NCBI GenBank assembly: GCA_914767715.1
Contig: OU612074.1
Location: 20,322,062 to 20,386,061, forward strand
Direction: 5' to 3'
DNA: 64,000 bases
DNA from: Membranipora membranacea
Taxonomy: Eukaryota > Bryozoa > Gymnolaemata > Cheilostomatida > Membraniporidae
Of this stretch, positions 12,147 to 25,071 are shown in pieces. Made by a program: the position numbers and the translations under genes. The first letter of the stretch is position 1. The number at the start of each line of letters is the position of its first letter. The notes under the pieces were generated by a model that was given only the letters and a program-made list of their open reading frames with translations, made no database searches and had not been told where the DNA came from.

Positions 12147-14895
12147 ACTTTGTAGCTACACGATACACAATCCATTATAATTGATCACTGATCTCGCCGT
12201 AAATATCAAACAAAATTGGATGTTGTGGTACTCTTTCATGTACCAACCAATAATTAGGATGAGCAAATAGATATAATTATTATACATATTTCACAAACGA
12301 AATATGTATACATAATTCATATATAAACACAGAATTATTTTCCTAAGTATGTATTCAAAAGAAATCATTTGTTGTTGCATGTTTTTAGTTAAGAGGACAA
12401 GGAGAGTACTCTTTAGCTTGGCATTAGAGTGGTGCAAAGGATTAAGTACCGCAGGTCTACAAAAACATTCACAAACAAATAGTATAGACTGAGTGTAGTC
12501 TGAGTTTTGAAACCACTCACAGGCATGTCTATCTTACGTTTGTACACTAGAAAAAAATTCATTTTCCAGGTCTTCCAGGTTTAAACTGAACCAGGGAATG
12601 TTGGGTTGTAGTTTTTAATCTTTATTTGGAAAGGAACATTGGGCTATGGGCTATTCATGAGTAAAATGGGCCACACTTAGTCCTGACATGCGGCCATGGT
12701 TTTTGGCCGCTGTGACAAGGCAAGGCCACACTGGCCAAAGAAAGGTTTTAGCATAGCCCACAAAGTAGCATGAGGGTTTTAATTCCTGTCCGCCAAACAC
12801 TGAACAGCATTGTCATCAAAGCTAGTTGCTGCTGATCTGCAGCATAGTTTGCGCCTAAGGCATCGTTTTAGACCACACCTAAGACTCCTGAAAGCAGAAA
12901 CATCATCTTGTGATATACACCCTAGATCAAGTCATACTTCTACTGCAAACCTCCAAGGGCTTTTAGTTTATGCTACGATTAATTAATTTCATCTCCCACC
13001 CCCCACCCCCTCTGATTTTTTATCAAGGTAGAAAAGTATTTATCTGACTATAAAGTTGTCTACTCATTTTCTGGCCTTGCTTTTATTTTCATTGGCCAGC
13101 TGTATTTTACTGACTCAAGTTTTGATCATTATTGTAGTTTCCTGTGTAAGATTTTCAATTGAGGAAAATTGCTATTTTCCCACTCCCTCTACCTCTTGGA
13201 TCTATCTATGCTTGCACACGCTTACTAGCAATATGGGTTTAGTTGTTATCTTAACAATCAATCAGACATGCACTTAGGTGCCTGGTCACATAATCATTAA
13301 TTGCATCTAAGCCGTGTTGGGAGCATACATGACAAGTTGGTAGACCCAGAAATCAGGAGGTCTCCGCGGACAAACTCCCGTCCCGGAGTACCACTCTGCG
13401 CGTCCCACAGTGAAGGTGTAATTTGAGTCCTTTTTGTCATTTGATTTCAGCCAAAACTAGAGCGTTCATATTATGAAATGCCTGATTTTACAAATTATAT
13501 TGTTGCACTTTATCCGAACGAAGAGAGATAGTATGTTAATAGGCAATTATATTTAGGTATATGTACTGTGGGTGTAGGAAAACAGCTTAAAAAGTCTTTT
13601 GGGTGAAGGAAGCTGAAAAAAGGGAGATAGTGAGGAGGTGGAAAATACCCCTAAAAACTGGGAGGCTCCCTACCAAAAAGGGAGACTTGTCAGGTATGGT
13701 GGGGAGATATTTTGTGTCTTGCAGTGTTGTCACTGTGTAACGCCAACTGTTAACTCAGTAACTTACTGTTACTCAGTTACTTACTGTCACTATAAATAAA
13801 CTTGGGATAGACACCTCAGTTCTACCTACTGGATAAACACAATTATTTGGTTAATCCAGTTCTAGTTAAGCTACCTGGTCTCACCTTTATCAGTGGGCTC
13901 ACATAAAGTTCAGTAAGTTAACATACAGTGTCTAGGTATTGAGAATTGTGCCAAAATCATGTCACTACAGAAGTCATCTCAGCCCTGCTCGTGATAACCA
14001 AGTCTGTAGCCATCTGCAGAGTGTCAATACTACCTCTATTTGGAACGCTGGCAAGGGAGGGGAATTTGGGTCCTCATGGATTGTCCATCCTTGCAGTTCC
14101 CCAGTAGCTTGACTACTCTCGGGTCCCTTTCACGATTATTTGACAATCGTAATGAAAAGAGCACTCCCTTCATTCAGCCAACTGATAGATTACTTTTAAA
14201 ATATGCCAACTAAGGAGTCCTGAAAATAAAATCGTCAATATCCAACTAATGAGTTTTATATAATGGCTATAGTTGATGGTACAGTTGCTGACCTAAACAT
14301 GAAGACTGTTACTATTTGAACACTCAAGTCATCAGTCCCTATTGACTATGCAAAACCCCTCAAATTGCCTCTCTTTCCCTCAAGTCTGCCTCACGACATA
14401 TATAGACTGCATTATGACTGTTGGATGGAAATCGTGCTACCTTTAGGCGATCCTGGGATAGGATTCCGTAGTTTGAAAAGTATATCAACTGCGTAGTATC
14501 CCTGTGATCCTTTAGGCACCCGAAGCAAAAGACTGGCTAGCACTGTCTATAGAGAGAAATGCGATCCTCCTTATTTATTTTTATGTAGTGAAGCCTCTTC
14601 TATATCTTTAGTATGCCAGGATTGATGTTCACGGATTTATTTCAAACTCTGATCAGAAGCACAATGTCATGAATTTAATCCTCAACAGTAGCTTCTTGAT
14701 TCTTGTTGGAACCACAACCTAAAATAGACTGTTATATTTATGTTTACCTTGCTATTATAATACCTCTAGGGATTGACAAGAAATTTATCGGGCTTTGTGA
14801 GGCCCAATATTACACCACTAGTATCATCATGATCAATATTTGACCAATGCATTCTATTCTTGTGATGTCATTGCAGGAGTGCCACCTCAAAGAAG

Positions 14896-17800
14896 ATGTT
14901 GTTCACAGTTATTTTACCATTTCTAACGCTCCTCACATTAACAACAGCATCATCTGATCACTGCACTGACCATAATGGAGAAGAAAGCGGTAAAGGTTGG
15001 AGTCTTATCAATCAACTCAGTGGCAAAAAGTAAGAACGCTTCCTGTCAGGCTGCATACTGTTATATGATTCAAGAGCACCCAAAGACCAAAGCACTGCCT
15101 TTGTCAGATTTGCATGGTAAAACAATGTCAATGCCCCACTTGGCATGAATTATTGTTGATAAGGAAAATGTGCCTCCCATAAGGGAGAGTAATACATACA
15201 TAAGTAACTGCATGACTATAGCATGCGTTGGTCTTTGGGTAGTCTTTAACCCACTTAATTGTAGCTCATTTTCTTGTTCCATTACCACAGGCTCGTGATT
15301 GAAGATAAGAAGTTTAACTCGACTTACACTCTGGGGATATGTAAGAATTTACTGCCTGACGACAAGGAGCAGTTTGCTGGAGCCATAGAGCATACACAGG
15401 ATAACGAAACTATAGTACTGGGCAGATATAACGACAGCGACATCATGTATGGCTGTAAGTCAAAACAATAATAATGATAACAATATCAATTTTATTTTCT
15501 GATCAAGTCATAAATGACACACGAGACCGTGCATAAAACAAATATTGTAATGAAACAGGTGAATTTGTAAAAAATATTGGGATCAAGTAGGGTAGTTTTA
15601 TTAAATGATTGATGGTCTTTGACAAGAAAAGGTTATTTTCAATCAGTGATATTCAATGGTCCTTCCTGTTACCATAAGATTCCGGCTTGTTTATAGCCAT
15701 GACGGAGTGGTGTCTTCAACTTGTCAATAGTGGGTAGACACGGTGAAGTATACATATTTGTAAAAAAAGTTTGTGTATTTCAGCAAGCAAATTCTGGTAT
15801 TTGTTGGTGTACAACTTGAACAGTGGAATAATATGTTGAAAAATACATTTGGTGTCATAATGAGTTAAACATTGAAACTAATGTAGCTCGGAGCTGGTGC
15901 TGCAGTTCGTTAGATACCCTGTAAGTTATGTGTAAATCAGAGCGCCCACCACTTGGTCTGACAAATATACATTTATTAAAGCATCTATGAAATAAATCTC
16001 TAAATAATCAGAGGAACTGCTCCAGCTTCAAAATGATCCCAAGAACAGCTCAATTGGTCAACTAGGACTTAAGTTACGACTTATCAAAGTAAGGCCTCAC
16101 TGACTCACCGATTTATTTCAAGGATGCTTTAAAGTGGTTATTATGGTCAGTGAAGATTATTATAAGTGTGTACAACCGCAGTTAACTCATGTTCCTAATT
16201 GTGTCTCTACTTTATCTTGTAGCTCATTGGATCCTACTGAAATACCTGAGCGGAGAGCCGTACGTGAATATCTGTAATAATTCTACAAGACAAGCTGCCA
16301 TCATGTTTGTCTGTAACCATGATATAAGCAAGGTAGGTCCAGAGATTAGGCCTGCAGCATTATCTACTGCTGCCACACAGGCAAATGAGTGGTTATTGGA
16401 TTCTGTATAGCTGAAAACTATATTATGAGGCTGCAATCTTAGCATTGTCACATGATGGGCAAATAATTTGCACAAACTGATTGCTAGTTACCGGCTTACT
16501 AGTGGACCATTATGAATCCATCATCCATCAGTGCGGTCATTTCATACCCTGATATAGAAGATCAGCTTTTGCAAATCATTTGCCCATTAGGTGATAATTC
16601 TGAGATTAAAGCCATATTAGTTATCTTAGAGCTTTACTGAATTCGATGAGCACAAATTTGCCTGAGTGGCGGCAGTAGTTTAAGATATTCACCTGAATTG
16701 GGCCCGTGAAACCTAGACAAGCTGATTAATACCTAAGGGGGTGGTGAGAAGCTTGAGTCTGCACTGAGAGTGGCTGCATCACTAGTAACTTAAATGATTG
16801 GATTGAAGAGGATTAGGAGACTTTCTAAATTGCTTACATGTAAAAGTGCCTAGTACAACTCATGCTTACTCTTGGTTGTGCAGTAAAACTCGAGGTTTTG
16901 CATCACAGTTGTATGGCCTTCTTAAGCCACTTGTATTGTCTAATGATTGCAAGGCTCCATTTCAATAAGCAGTGTCTGTCCTCTTCTTTTTAATGTATTT
17001 AACTGGTTTTTTGAAAGGGGGCAACTCCAAATCTCATTCGACAACTATAAATTAATTGAACACATTGTTTTGGTATTAAGAACAATTGATGCTCCCTAGA
17101 CAATAACAGTGAGCTTTCTGAAAATCCAACATCTCATTAAGCTATGGATTTGATGTTTCATTTACTCATATCAAGACCCTAAGCCTAGATAATTGTTAAT
17201 ATTGATATAATGGTTTGCTCCATAAAGTGAGGTAATCACAGTAGTTTGCTAGGTGTCTGTCATCTGCAGATAGCCTGATCTTAAAGGCCCAAACTAAAAG
17301 GGGCCTTTGGTATTAGGGTAATATTGACAGATTATCAATCATACCTTCTGAAAAGTGATTTACACATTGACTATAAACTAATTGCAGGCAATATTTTATA
17401 TATCATATATATTTGTTTTACCTGAATTAATGGCCATCAAGTGATATGGAGAAAACTGTTATATCAATATTAGCAATTATCTAGGCTTAGGTCTTGGTGT
17501 GAGTAAGTGAAAGATCAATAAACTGTACTGTTATTGATTTTCCGCCACTAAAATAATTTATTTTTCAGATGGAGCGAGCTAAAATTATAGATGAGAACAT
17601 GGGTAGACAGAAGAATTGTTATCACTTATTTGAGATAGAGCACTGCCTAGCCTGTGTCAGCGATGGATGTGATGCTTTCTTCCATCACTTCAGTCCTGGC
17701 ACTGTTATACTCATGGGGTGAGGAAACTTTTGATGGTTACAATGTAATCTTCTTAATTCAGACTTCATAATTCAGAACTCCTGTTAATTCAGACACAGAA

Positions 17801-19946
17801 TTTTGTTCCCTTCAGCCAATTCTATTATTCCATTCCATGTCACTTAATTCAGACAATATTTGGTGGACCCAAGAGTATTGAATTAAATGGACTGCATTGT
17901 ATGAGGTTTGTACCTGCCATATAGGAGGGATTGTGATTATTACGCTGACTAAAACTACTACTTAGTATTGAAACTACTAGGGAAAGGAGGGCACCTTAAG
18001 CCAGGTTTTACATACTTGAGGGAGCGGCTTCACATACTCTGCTTGCCCTTCACCTACCAGTACTACTTTAAACTATATTATCCCACCTTTAAATACTTAA
18101 TACTACTATCAGCTACTAATGCTTCTAATAATAAGCAGTACTACCAAAACCAGAGACTATAGATATATCTATAGTCTCTGCCAAAACTACATTACATGCC
18201 ATGGATTCTTTCTTCCATTTCAATTCAAACTGAAAAGGGCAAAATATTGTACCAAATTAGAATAGTTGTGCTCCATGGACTTCCGCTGGCTTCGGCCTCA
18301 AGCAGACAGGGTGAGGAGTCACTGGGTCGTTTTGAAACCAACAAGTGATCAGATGTTGGCACAAACCAACGGCTGTCAAGTGTTGAATTGACATCAGTTA
18401 CAATGATTGTATTGAGGAAATGGTGGAAGATTGTAACTTAGATGCAATTTTTCATCTACCTCTTTTCTTGTTTGAATATTAAGAGAGTAGCCTCAAACAG
18501 ATTCAATAAATTCTAGGTAGCTTCCCTGCGATATTCCCAGGCTAGATAAGATCCAAGCATCCTTTACTTGAATACACTGTGATCTCTCTACTTCTTTTTT
18601 AAAGGCCCTCAACCTACAATCCCTGCCTCTGGCTGAACTTCTGTGAAAAAGGTTGAACGTTCTAATGCTGGGGCCATTATGTTAATCTTCTCTCTTTTGG
18701 TGTTTGATGGTGGAACTTGACTTACTATGTTGTAATTCTGATATAAGATCTTTCCATTTCAGATTTTTCTCCTTACTCGGAGCGTATCTCTTACTTGGCT
18801 GGATTTATACAAGATGTATAAAAAAGAAAAGAGGATTGAAGCAGATCCCTAACGCCGAGTTCTGGCAGGAAATCGGCCATCTACAGGCTGTAAGCTACAA
18901 ATGAATGATATTTAATAATTATGACATATACTCGATAGGAATAAATATTAGAGTTGAATTTGGCTAGCTTGGTGTTACTTAAACTTCAGTAAACATAAAT
19001 TTTTGTTCGGGGGGGGGGGGGGGTATATAAAGCAAAGAGGGAGAGTAAATGTTAGCAACCCATCAAAGTTACTATTGCAAGTTTGCTCTTGGTTAGTTCT
19101 TAACAGGTTTATCTTCAGGCCATTAGTGACTGAAATCGTTGAAGTGTATTAGCTGGTCATCAAGCATTCCGACTTGTCCAATGACGTGGCTATGCAATTG
19201 AACGAATTTAAGATGATTTTGTTGGTGTATTTCGAGTGATTTTTTGTCACTTTTGGCAAGCTTATAGCTATGCTTTAGTTAGATTTTGAAGTTGACTGCT
19301 ACATATAACTGTTGCAGCACATTTACAGTTGGTTTCCTATGGTCGATAATGTGTCGTCAATTAGCGCGGCCAAACAAGCACCGATCTTAACTGCAACAAT
19401 AATATGGCATGATTTTTAAATGCCTGCTGTTGCCTGTCCGGGGATGAAAAAATAAATGTCATACAACCCAGACCAAAACAAAGACAACAGCAACCTGATA
19501 CTGTTAAAAGTACCTTGTAATGATCATAATGTAATAATTGTAGTCGTCTTTTCTGGTTGACAAAGAGGACAACTCTTGTCATATATTCAAAACATATCTT
19601 TTTTATGGCTTTTTGTCATTATTGCATATTTTGAGGTTTGAAGTTAACAACTGTTGTTCAAAAGTTACTTGTTGTAAGAGGAACATGTTGAAATCGAGGT
19701 AGGCATTATAATATGGAAGGAAACAATAACTTTGAGTAATGTTTCTTTCATAAACAATGACTTAATGTTTATCTTCTATTAATTGTTTCTTCACAGGATG
19801 GCTGTGCGATGGTGTGTAGATGTGGTAAACGTAGAGAAGACGAATATAATCTTATTGGTGGGGAATCTCAAATAGATAATCCCAACGAGCAGAGATTGCC
19901 TTCTAATAGTCTGTTATCAGATGACGATGATATGATCGCTTCCTGA
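14896..19946 (+). CDS. M6PR: Cation-dependent mannose-6-phosphate receptor homologue, copy 1 (intact)
   Basis: In the known family this is a type I receptor that carries lysosomal enzymes from the trans-Golgi network to endosomes. Exons: 14896-15029, 15291-15454, 16223-16332, 17569-17717, 18763-18889, 19797-19946. Phases agree and give 277 residues, the same length as the human protein. Residues 1-20 are a signal peptide. The luminal domain keeps the six family cysteines (DHC, GIC, VNIC, VCN, KNC, LAC) and adds extra ones (EHC, DGC). The membrane segment is at about 172-202. The tail has AEFWQEIGHL, DGCAMVCR (palmitoylation-type cysteines) and an acidic end DDDDMIAS resembling an acidic dileucine signal. 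R111 and E133 (mature bovine numbering) are kept; Q66, D103, H105 and Y143 are not. An acceptor-like TTGCAG just upstream of the ATG may mean a 5' UTR intron. The ankyrin gene faces it downstream. Confidence 0.92.
16448..16594. mobile_element. Foldback MITE in M6PR copy 1 intron 3
   Basis: The ends are inverted: TCACATGATGGGCAAATAAT at the left and CATTTGCCCATTAGGTGA at the right. The same element is in the equivalent introns of copies 2 and 3, where a longer inner inverted repeat (ATCAGGGTATGAAATTAA and its complement) survives. Copy 1 is shorter and more decayed. It was therefore present before the triplication. Confidence 0.75.
18151..18180. repeat. Perfect 30-bp palindrome
   Basis: The left half is CAGAGACTATAGATA and the right half is its exact reverse complement. 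It is flanked on both sides by CCAAAAC, like a 7-bp duplicated target. It lies in M6PR intron 4, is repeated in unit 2 (35476-35505) and is absent from unit 3. Confidence 0.9.
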
Positions 19947-20171
19947 TAGTCTACATGGATTGTTTTCTTGTTTTTGTGCCAACTGAATAACAGGCTGGTT
20001 CAAGGTTACCTCTTAGTTTTCTATGATTACTTTATTGTTGTTGTGAGATTTGTGATCATATTGTGCACATTCATGTATTAGTTGTACTGTTGTACTTACT
20101 TGTAACAAGCCAAATCAGGTTATGCGAGATTCATACTGCTATTAGTTGTCAAATAGAATTATTCTATGTTA

Positions 20172-20177
20172 AATAAA
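20172..20177 (+). terminator. Poly(A) signal of M6PR copy 1
   Basis: AATAAA lies 226 bases after the stop codon. Unit 2 has the same hexamer (37496-37501). Unit 3 has AATGAA at the matching place. Confidence 0.7.
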
Positions 20178-20960
20178 CCGAGCAGTCATCGTGTTACCCT
20201 AACTGTTGTACGTGGTATCATCTAATAGATATAAAGGCTCATCTCACATTGTGCTTGAGATGTTTCACAAAATACAAATTACAGATATAATTCTCTACAT
20301 CATAGCCATCATTGACATAGAACATAGAAAAATACAACTGTCAGGAAAGATATCCTTTGGCTATGTCAGATTAAAAGTTCTAATTTGTGATTTATTTAGA
20401 AGGCTTACAGTTTGAAAACTACACAATTTTATGCACAAGTATGGTAGCCTACGCTATAAAACCAACTTTGATGCCACTAAGAAAGCCAATCATAAATTTT
20501 ATTATCACCCCCCTATAGTAGGTAGATGATGCTTATGCCTGTATGGCAATCAGCTAATGGAGAGGTTAGGCAATGGTTGCAACAAAATCATCTTGACCCA
20601 ATCACCACCCCACTAAGAAAGTTTCAAAGTGGTTAATATAGCTTTTGGTTGCGATGTTTGCTTGCATCAATCGAAAGAGCATCTGTGTAGTCTTCAAGTT
20701 TTCAGTTTAGTCATATCATAAAACATGAGCTTTAAAGATAGATATATTATTGGTTGAGAAAGAAGAGTAAGATATTAGATGCAAGCTAAGGGAACGATGC
20801 TGACTGTGATCCAGTGACAGCACTGCAACAATAATCATGATCATGTCTGAAAACCCAACTTTGATCAAAATTTGACACTGGCAAGTCATGTGCTGCAGTT
20901 TGTTTGAGCTCCCATAATTTGATGATCCCCAGATATCGGTCGCAGAGGTTACAAAGAAGT

Positions 20961-23900
20961 TTAGTAATGTGCTTCAGTTGGTTCCCCTGTACTTGGCTGA
21001 TCCCCAGATATCGGTTGTTCTGGTTTCACAGCAGTTGCTGGCTGGTCATTGGACACGTCTGTTAAAACGGTGATAGATGTAAAAACCACAGTTTTTACAA
21101 AGATTTTAGTAGTCTAGTGATACCATAGACTTAATAACAAACCTAAACAGGACACTATATGGAGCATAAGCATTGAGGCACTGGGCCTTGAGGCATTTAG
21201 TTTTGGATGGCGTTACGACACTAAAATGTGTAGTAGCATTGGTGTTATCATTGACTTGCAGTCAATATATGCCAAGTTTTTGATTGATAACTCGACCAAT
21301 TTCTATCTGTTTTTAAGTTTGATAATTGCCATAGATTAAGCAGCTTACCACTCACAGTTTTATATGAGTTTACTCCTCAAAAGTTTTTGCTTTGAAAAAA
21401 CAACATCACATTGATGACAGGATGCTGAATAAAAGGCAATTTTCAAACCGAAAATAGAGTTATCAACAAAAACTTTGACGTGACATTGATATCACACAAT
21501 ACGATTTCGTAATGTCACCCTCAATTAAGGGCCTCACTTAGCTATATATAGTGTCCTGTCTAGGTTCATTATCAACTATGAACAATACCAATAGTTTTGC
21601 TATAGCTATTCTAATCAATATCAGCCCTGTTCTAAATCTTGCATCTCGATTGCCCAAACAGTTTGCTGTACAGTTGTTACATGTGCAATAATAACTGTTT
21701 CAACTTTGAAGGTGGACAGTGCAGCCTTATACAAAATAAATTTAATGAATTACCTTTGAATTCAGCCATGCGCTGCTCTTCTGTAGCCAACTTTGGCTCG
21801 CTTTCGGAATTACCTGCAAAAGAATTGCTAATACATAATATGCTTACTGATTGCAGATTGACAAAAAGATACTTAGGCTAATATGAATTGTAGTGCGTTA
21901 TATGCCACCTAGCCACCTCACAGTTATCTCCTCACAAAATGAGGTCAGTAAGAAACAATATTTTTGTTTGCCATATGGTAAATGTGGCTCTAGTCTGACC
22001 AAATAATATTTGTTGCTACCATGCAAAATTAGCAGAGATGCATTCATCGGCCAGAACTGTGATTAAAACTCACTTTTCTCATGTTCCGTAGTTGATGGTC
22101 TAGGTCGTCTGGAGAGTCTTAAGTTCTCGGCAGTCAACCCTACAAGAATGATGAAGAAATTTGAGCAGGCTTTAAAACTATTGCACTACCTCAATTTATG
22201 CTGAAAGTAAAAGACCTTCCACCTAGTAAACCAAATTGCTCACACAGTAAGTAAGAAATACTGATGTTACAATGTAAGATTCCAAATTAACTGCAAAAAT
22301 TCAATCTCACACATCTTTTTCACATTTTCCTTCTTTTTGCTTATGGGGAGAGATGTCGAGGCGGTTTTCTTTGATGGCCTACATTTCATTCAAATGTTGC
22401 CAAATTCAGGGCCAAATCTCTTAATGGTCTGAGTAAGTCTCTCTTATACAACACAACACTTTAACAACAATACAACACAACCTTTTAACTGCACTGTATG
22501 GTACATATGCCCAATAAACTACCATACACCAGTAATCTGTTCACTCACTTCTTACATTTTCTGTTAGATGCTGAAGTTCCTGATCTTTTCCTGAAATAAT
22601 TTGAAGACAATTATAGATAATGAAAAAAACAATCAAAAAAAAAACTTAACAACAATTCTTACCAAACACAAAACATAACCCCTGGCAAAAAGAACATGAG
22701 CATCTACATTGAAATATAACTCACTCAGCTCCATATGGCAATTAAATATTGTAACAAACACTGCGCATTTGTGTAGCTAAAAATAGTGACAAAATCTCCA
22801 AATTTGCTTGGCAAAAATTATCATGTAGCATTATTCTACAATCTCATTTTATCCTAAAGAAATTTAAATGTTCGATGAATCAGAGAAGACCAGAGAGGGC
22901 TTCTCATCAAACCTACTTTGTATTTCCATTTGGGTCTTCTTATAAGCTTCCTTTCTTGCTTCACCGAGGCACTTGATGGCTTCTTTTGATCGCTTACTCT
23001 TAGCATAATCAAGTGCTGTGTTGCCATATTCATCAAAATTCCCAAGTAGCTTTAGCCATTGATCAGCACTAAGAAGTTTGAATATTATTTTCAAAGATTC
23101 AACATAATTTGAAGATGCTGCCGTATGGAGTGGTGTCACTTCGCAAGTTTCGAGAAGCTCTAGACGCTGATCGACAGCGATCCCATTGAGAATTAGCTCT
23201 AGAAGCCGAGTGTGTTGTAGCCTGACTGCTACATGCAAAATTGTCTCCTCTGAACTATTCTGTATACCCTGTAGGTGTTGGTACCAAGTTGATTGATTGA
23301 AGCAGGTTAGACGTTCGATGATTCGATCTTCATCTATCCTTTGCTCGCCCTCTGTCTGATTGACATATGCTTCCAGTAGCCGATGTAAGGCCTCTGGGTC
23401 AGGCGCTTCAGCCATCAGTTTGGTGACCAATGGATCCTTTAACAGATAGAATGAAAGAGAACAGTGTCCTAATTTGGTCACAAGGTATTGATACGGAGAC
23501 GGGGTTCCTGCCACTTGGAAATTTGCCAGTGATAGTCTTTATTGTAATTTCAATGCTCGGAAAATCCTAAGTCTGACAGACAATCCAGACAGCATGCTGA
23601 CTTCTGAGATTAGCCAGAAATCAATATTGTAAATTTTATATGGTATAAATAGCGTTATAAAATATTAAGAGCAAGCATTGATAATGTAGCCTGAAAATCT
23701 AAAAAAAAGACCTGACTGGCCACCTCGGATTGAGTTTGTTTTATGAGAGGATGGTACGACACTCAAGGTATTTTCTATCTCTGTGCTAGCGAAAATCAGC
23801 GTGCAACTGGGTTCAGAAACAAGCTTGTAGTCATAACTGTATTTTCCATACAGATTAAAGACAGAATTATCCCTACATCTATTTACTTATTTGCATAGTA

Positions 23901-24696
23901 AACTTTTGAGGTCAGAAATGACATTTCCGTCATGTCCAAAATACGCTGACATAGCATAGCAGAATATGCGCTACCCCGTCCATAGATTGTGATTTTATGG
24001 TCTTAGCCCAAGAGTAAAGGTTACAGCCTTGTCAAATTTGAGTGACCCTATCTATACCTGTTTTATGCCTATATTTATCTTTATTCCCTCCCCCCCCCCC
24101 CCCCCGTCTACAACCCTTACCTTCATCAATTAATAAAATAATATTTTAATCCAGTTTTGATATGGTATTTGATCACATTTTAAGGTTTCCTTCATAATGT
24201 CCCAGTTTTGTCTCTAAAACATTGATATCCTGTACTCTCATGCCCAAACTTTGAGAGCAAACCAAATTAACCAAAAATCACTGGTTCCTAAACATTGAAC
24301 AGATCTTAAATTTGGACAACACTACGCTGCGCTGCGCTGCACTGGCAACTGTATGAAAGTAAGACATTGTACTGACATCCAGGATGTCTTAATTCATCAT
24401 TGATTAAAAATGATTCAGTCTTAAGGAACAATTGGTGGTCTGGTTTGACTCTGCCTGCTTTAAGATAAGATAACAAAAGTATTGATCTGCCCAGTGACTG
24501 CTCTTTGCTTTGCTTTGCTGCTGAATATTTTTATACACTTGGGCCCAACATCTAATCTACACACAAAACATTCATGACAAGTTGAATGGAAACTTAAATG
24601 TGTAAACTTATTGAAAAACAACTAACCTGAGAGACTTATGATGAAGGTGGAAGCTAAACGATGATTTGAAACACTTTGCGTCCTTTTCACTGCCAT
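20961..24696 (-). CDS. Ankyrin-repeat protein, unit 1 copy (intact, two likely isoforms)
   Basis: Exons: 24627-24696 (ATG at 24696), 22917-23513, 22549-22590, 22074-22139, 21754-21813 and 20961-21058. Every junction is phase 1 and the total is 310 residues. Exon 2 holds helical N-terminal sequence and then about three ankyrin repeats: ILHVAVRLQHTRLLELIL, VTPLHTAASSNYVESLKIIF, GNTALDYAKSKRSKEAIKCL. If the donor at 22911-22916 (GTAGGT) is not used, exon 2 reads on to TAA at 22864 and gives a 239-residue form. The tail in the long form is charged, with a possible short coiled coil (KDQELQHLTENVR, LTAENLRL), and ends TGEPTEAHY. Ankyrin repeats bind proteins; the partner is unknown. The 24627-24696 exon and the short tail exons rest on splice sites and phase only. 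It converges on M6PR copy 1. Confidence 0.78.
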
Positions 24697-24920
24697 AAAT
24701 GTTGAGAAATAAAACAGCTGTATTTAACTCTATTCATATTTATGCCTGTTAGCAAATCACAAAAAAAGTCTCTTTTGTTCAGTTATGGGGGGTTAAACAA
24801 ATAAGTTATTATCAAATAACCACATACCATTATGAATAACTTTGTTATTCAAGGCATTATTCACTCAAGCAAAAAGTAGTATATTAGTACTTTTTAGTGG
24901 CAGGCCCCAGTGAGCATAAT

Positions 24921-25071
24921 AGGCAAAAGCCGACCTGTTCCATTGTAATAAAATTGATTATTAATTAATCAATGTAAAATCCCATACCAGTTGAGAGCGA
25001 CTGCGTATGGGATTTTACACTGATTATTAATAATCAATTTTATTACAGTGGAACAGGTCACGCTTTTGCCT
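24921..25071. mobile_element. Near-perfect palindromic foldback element, about 150 bp
   Basis: The two arms, AGGCAAAAGC...GACCTGTTCCA at the left and its complement at the right, pair through the A/T-rich TAATAAAATTGATTATTAAT to GTAAAATCCCATAC. A loop of about 20 bp is left. AAT follows on one side and precedes on the other. Unit 2 has it at 46072-46223, so it predates the duplication. No coding capacity. Confidence 0.85.

Noticed and set aside
13056-13277. Hydrophobic open frame resembling a membrane protein
   Set aside because: Starts at TTG, is T-rich, and its match in unit 2 (near 29360) has indels that break the frame.
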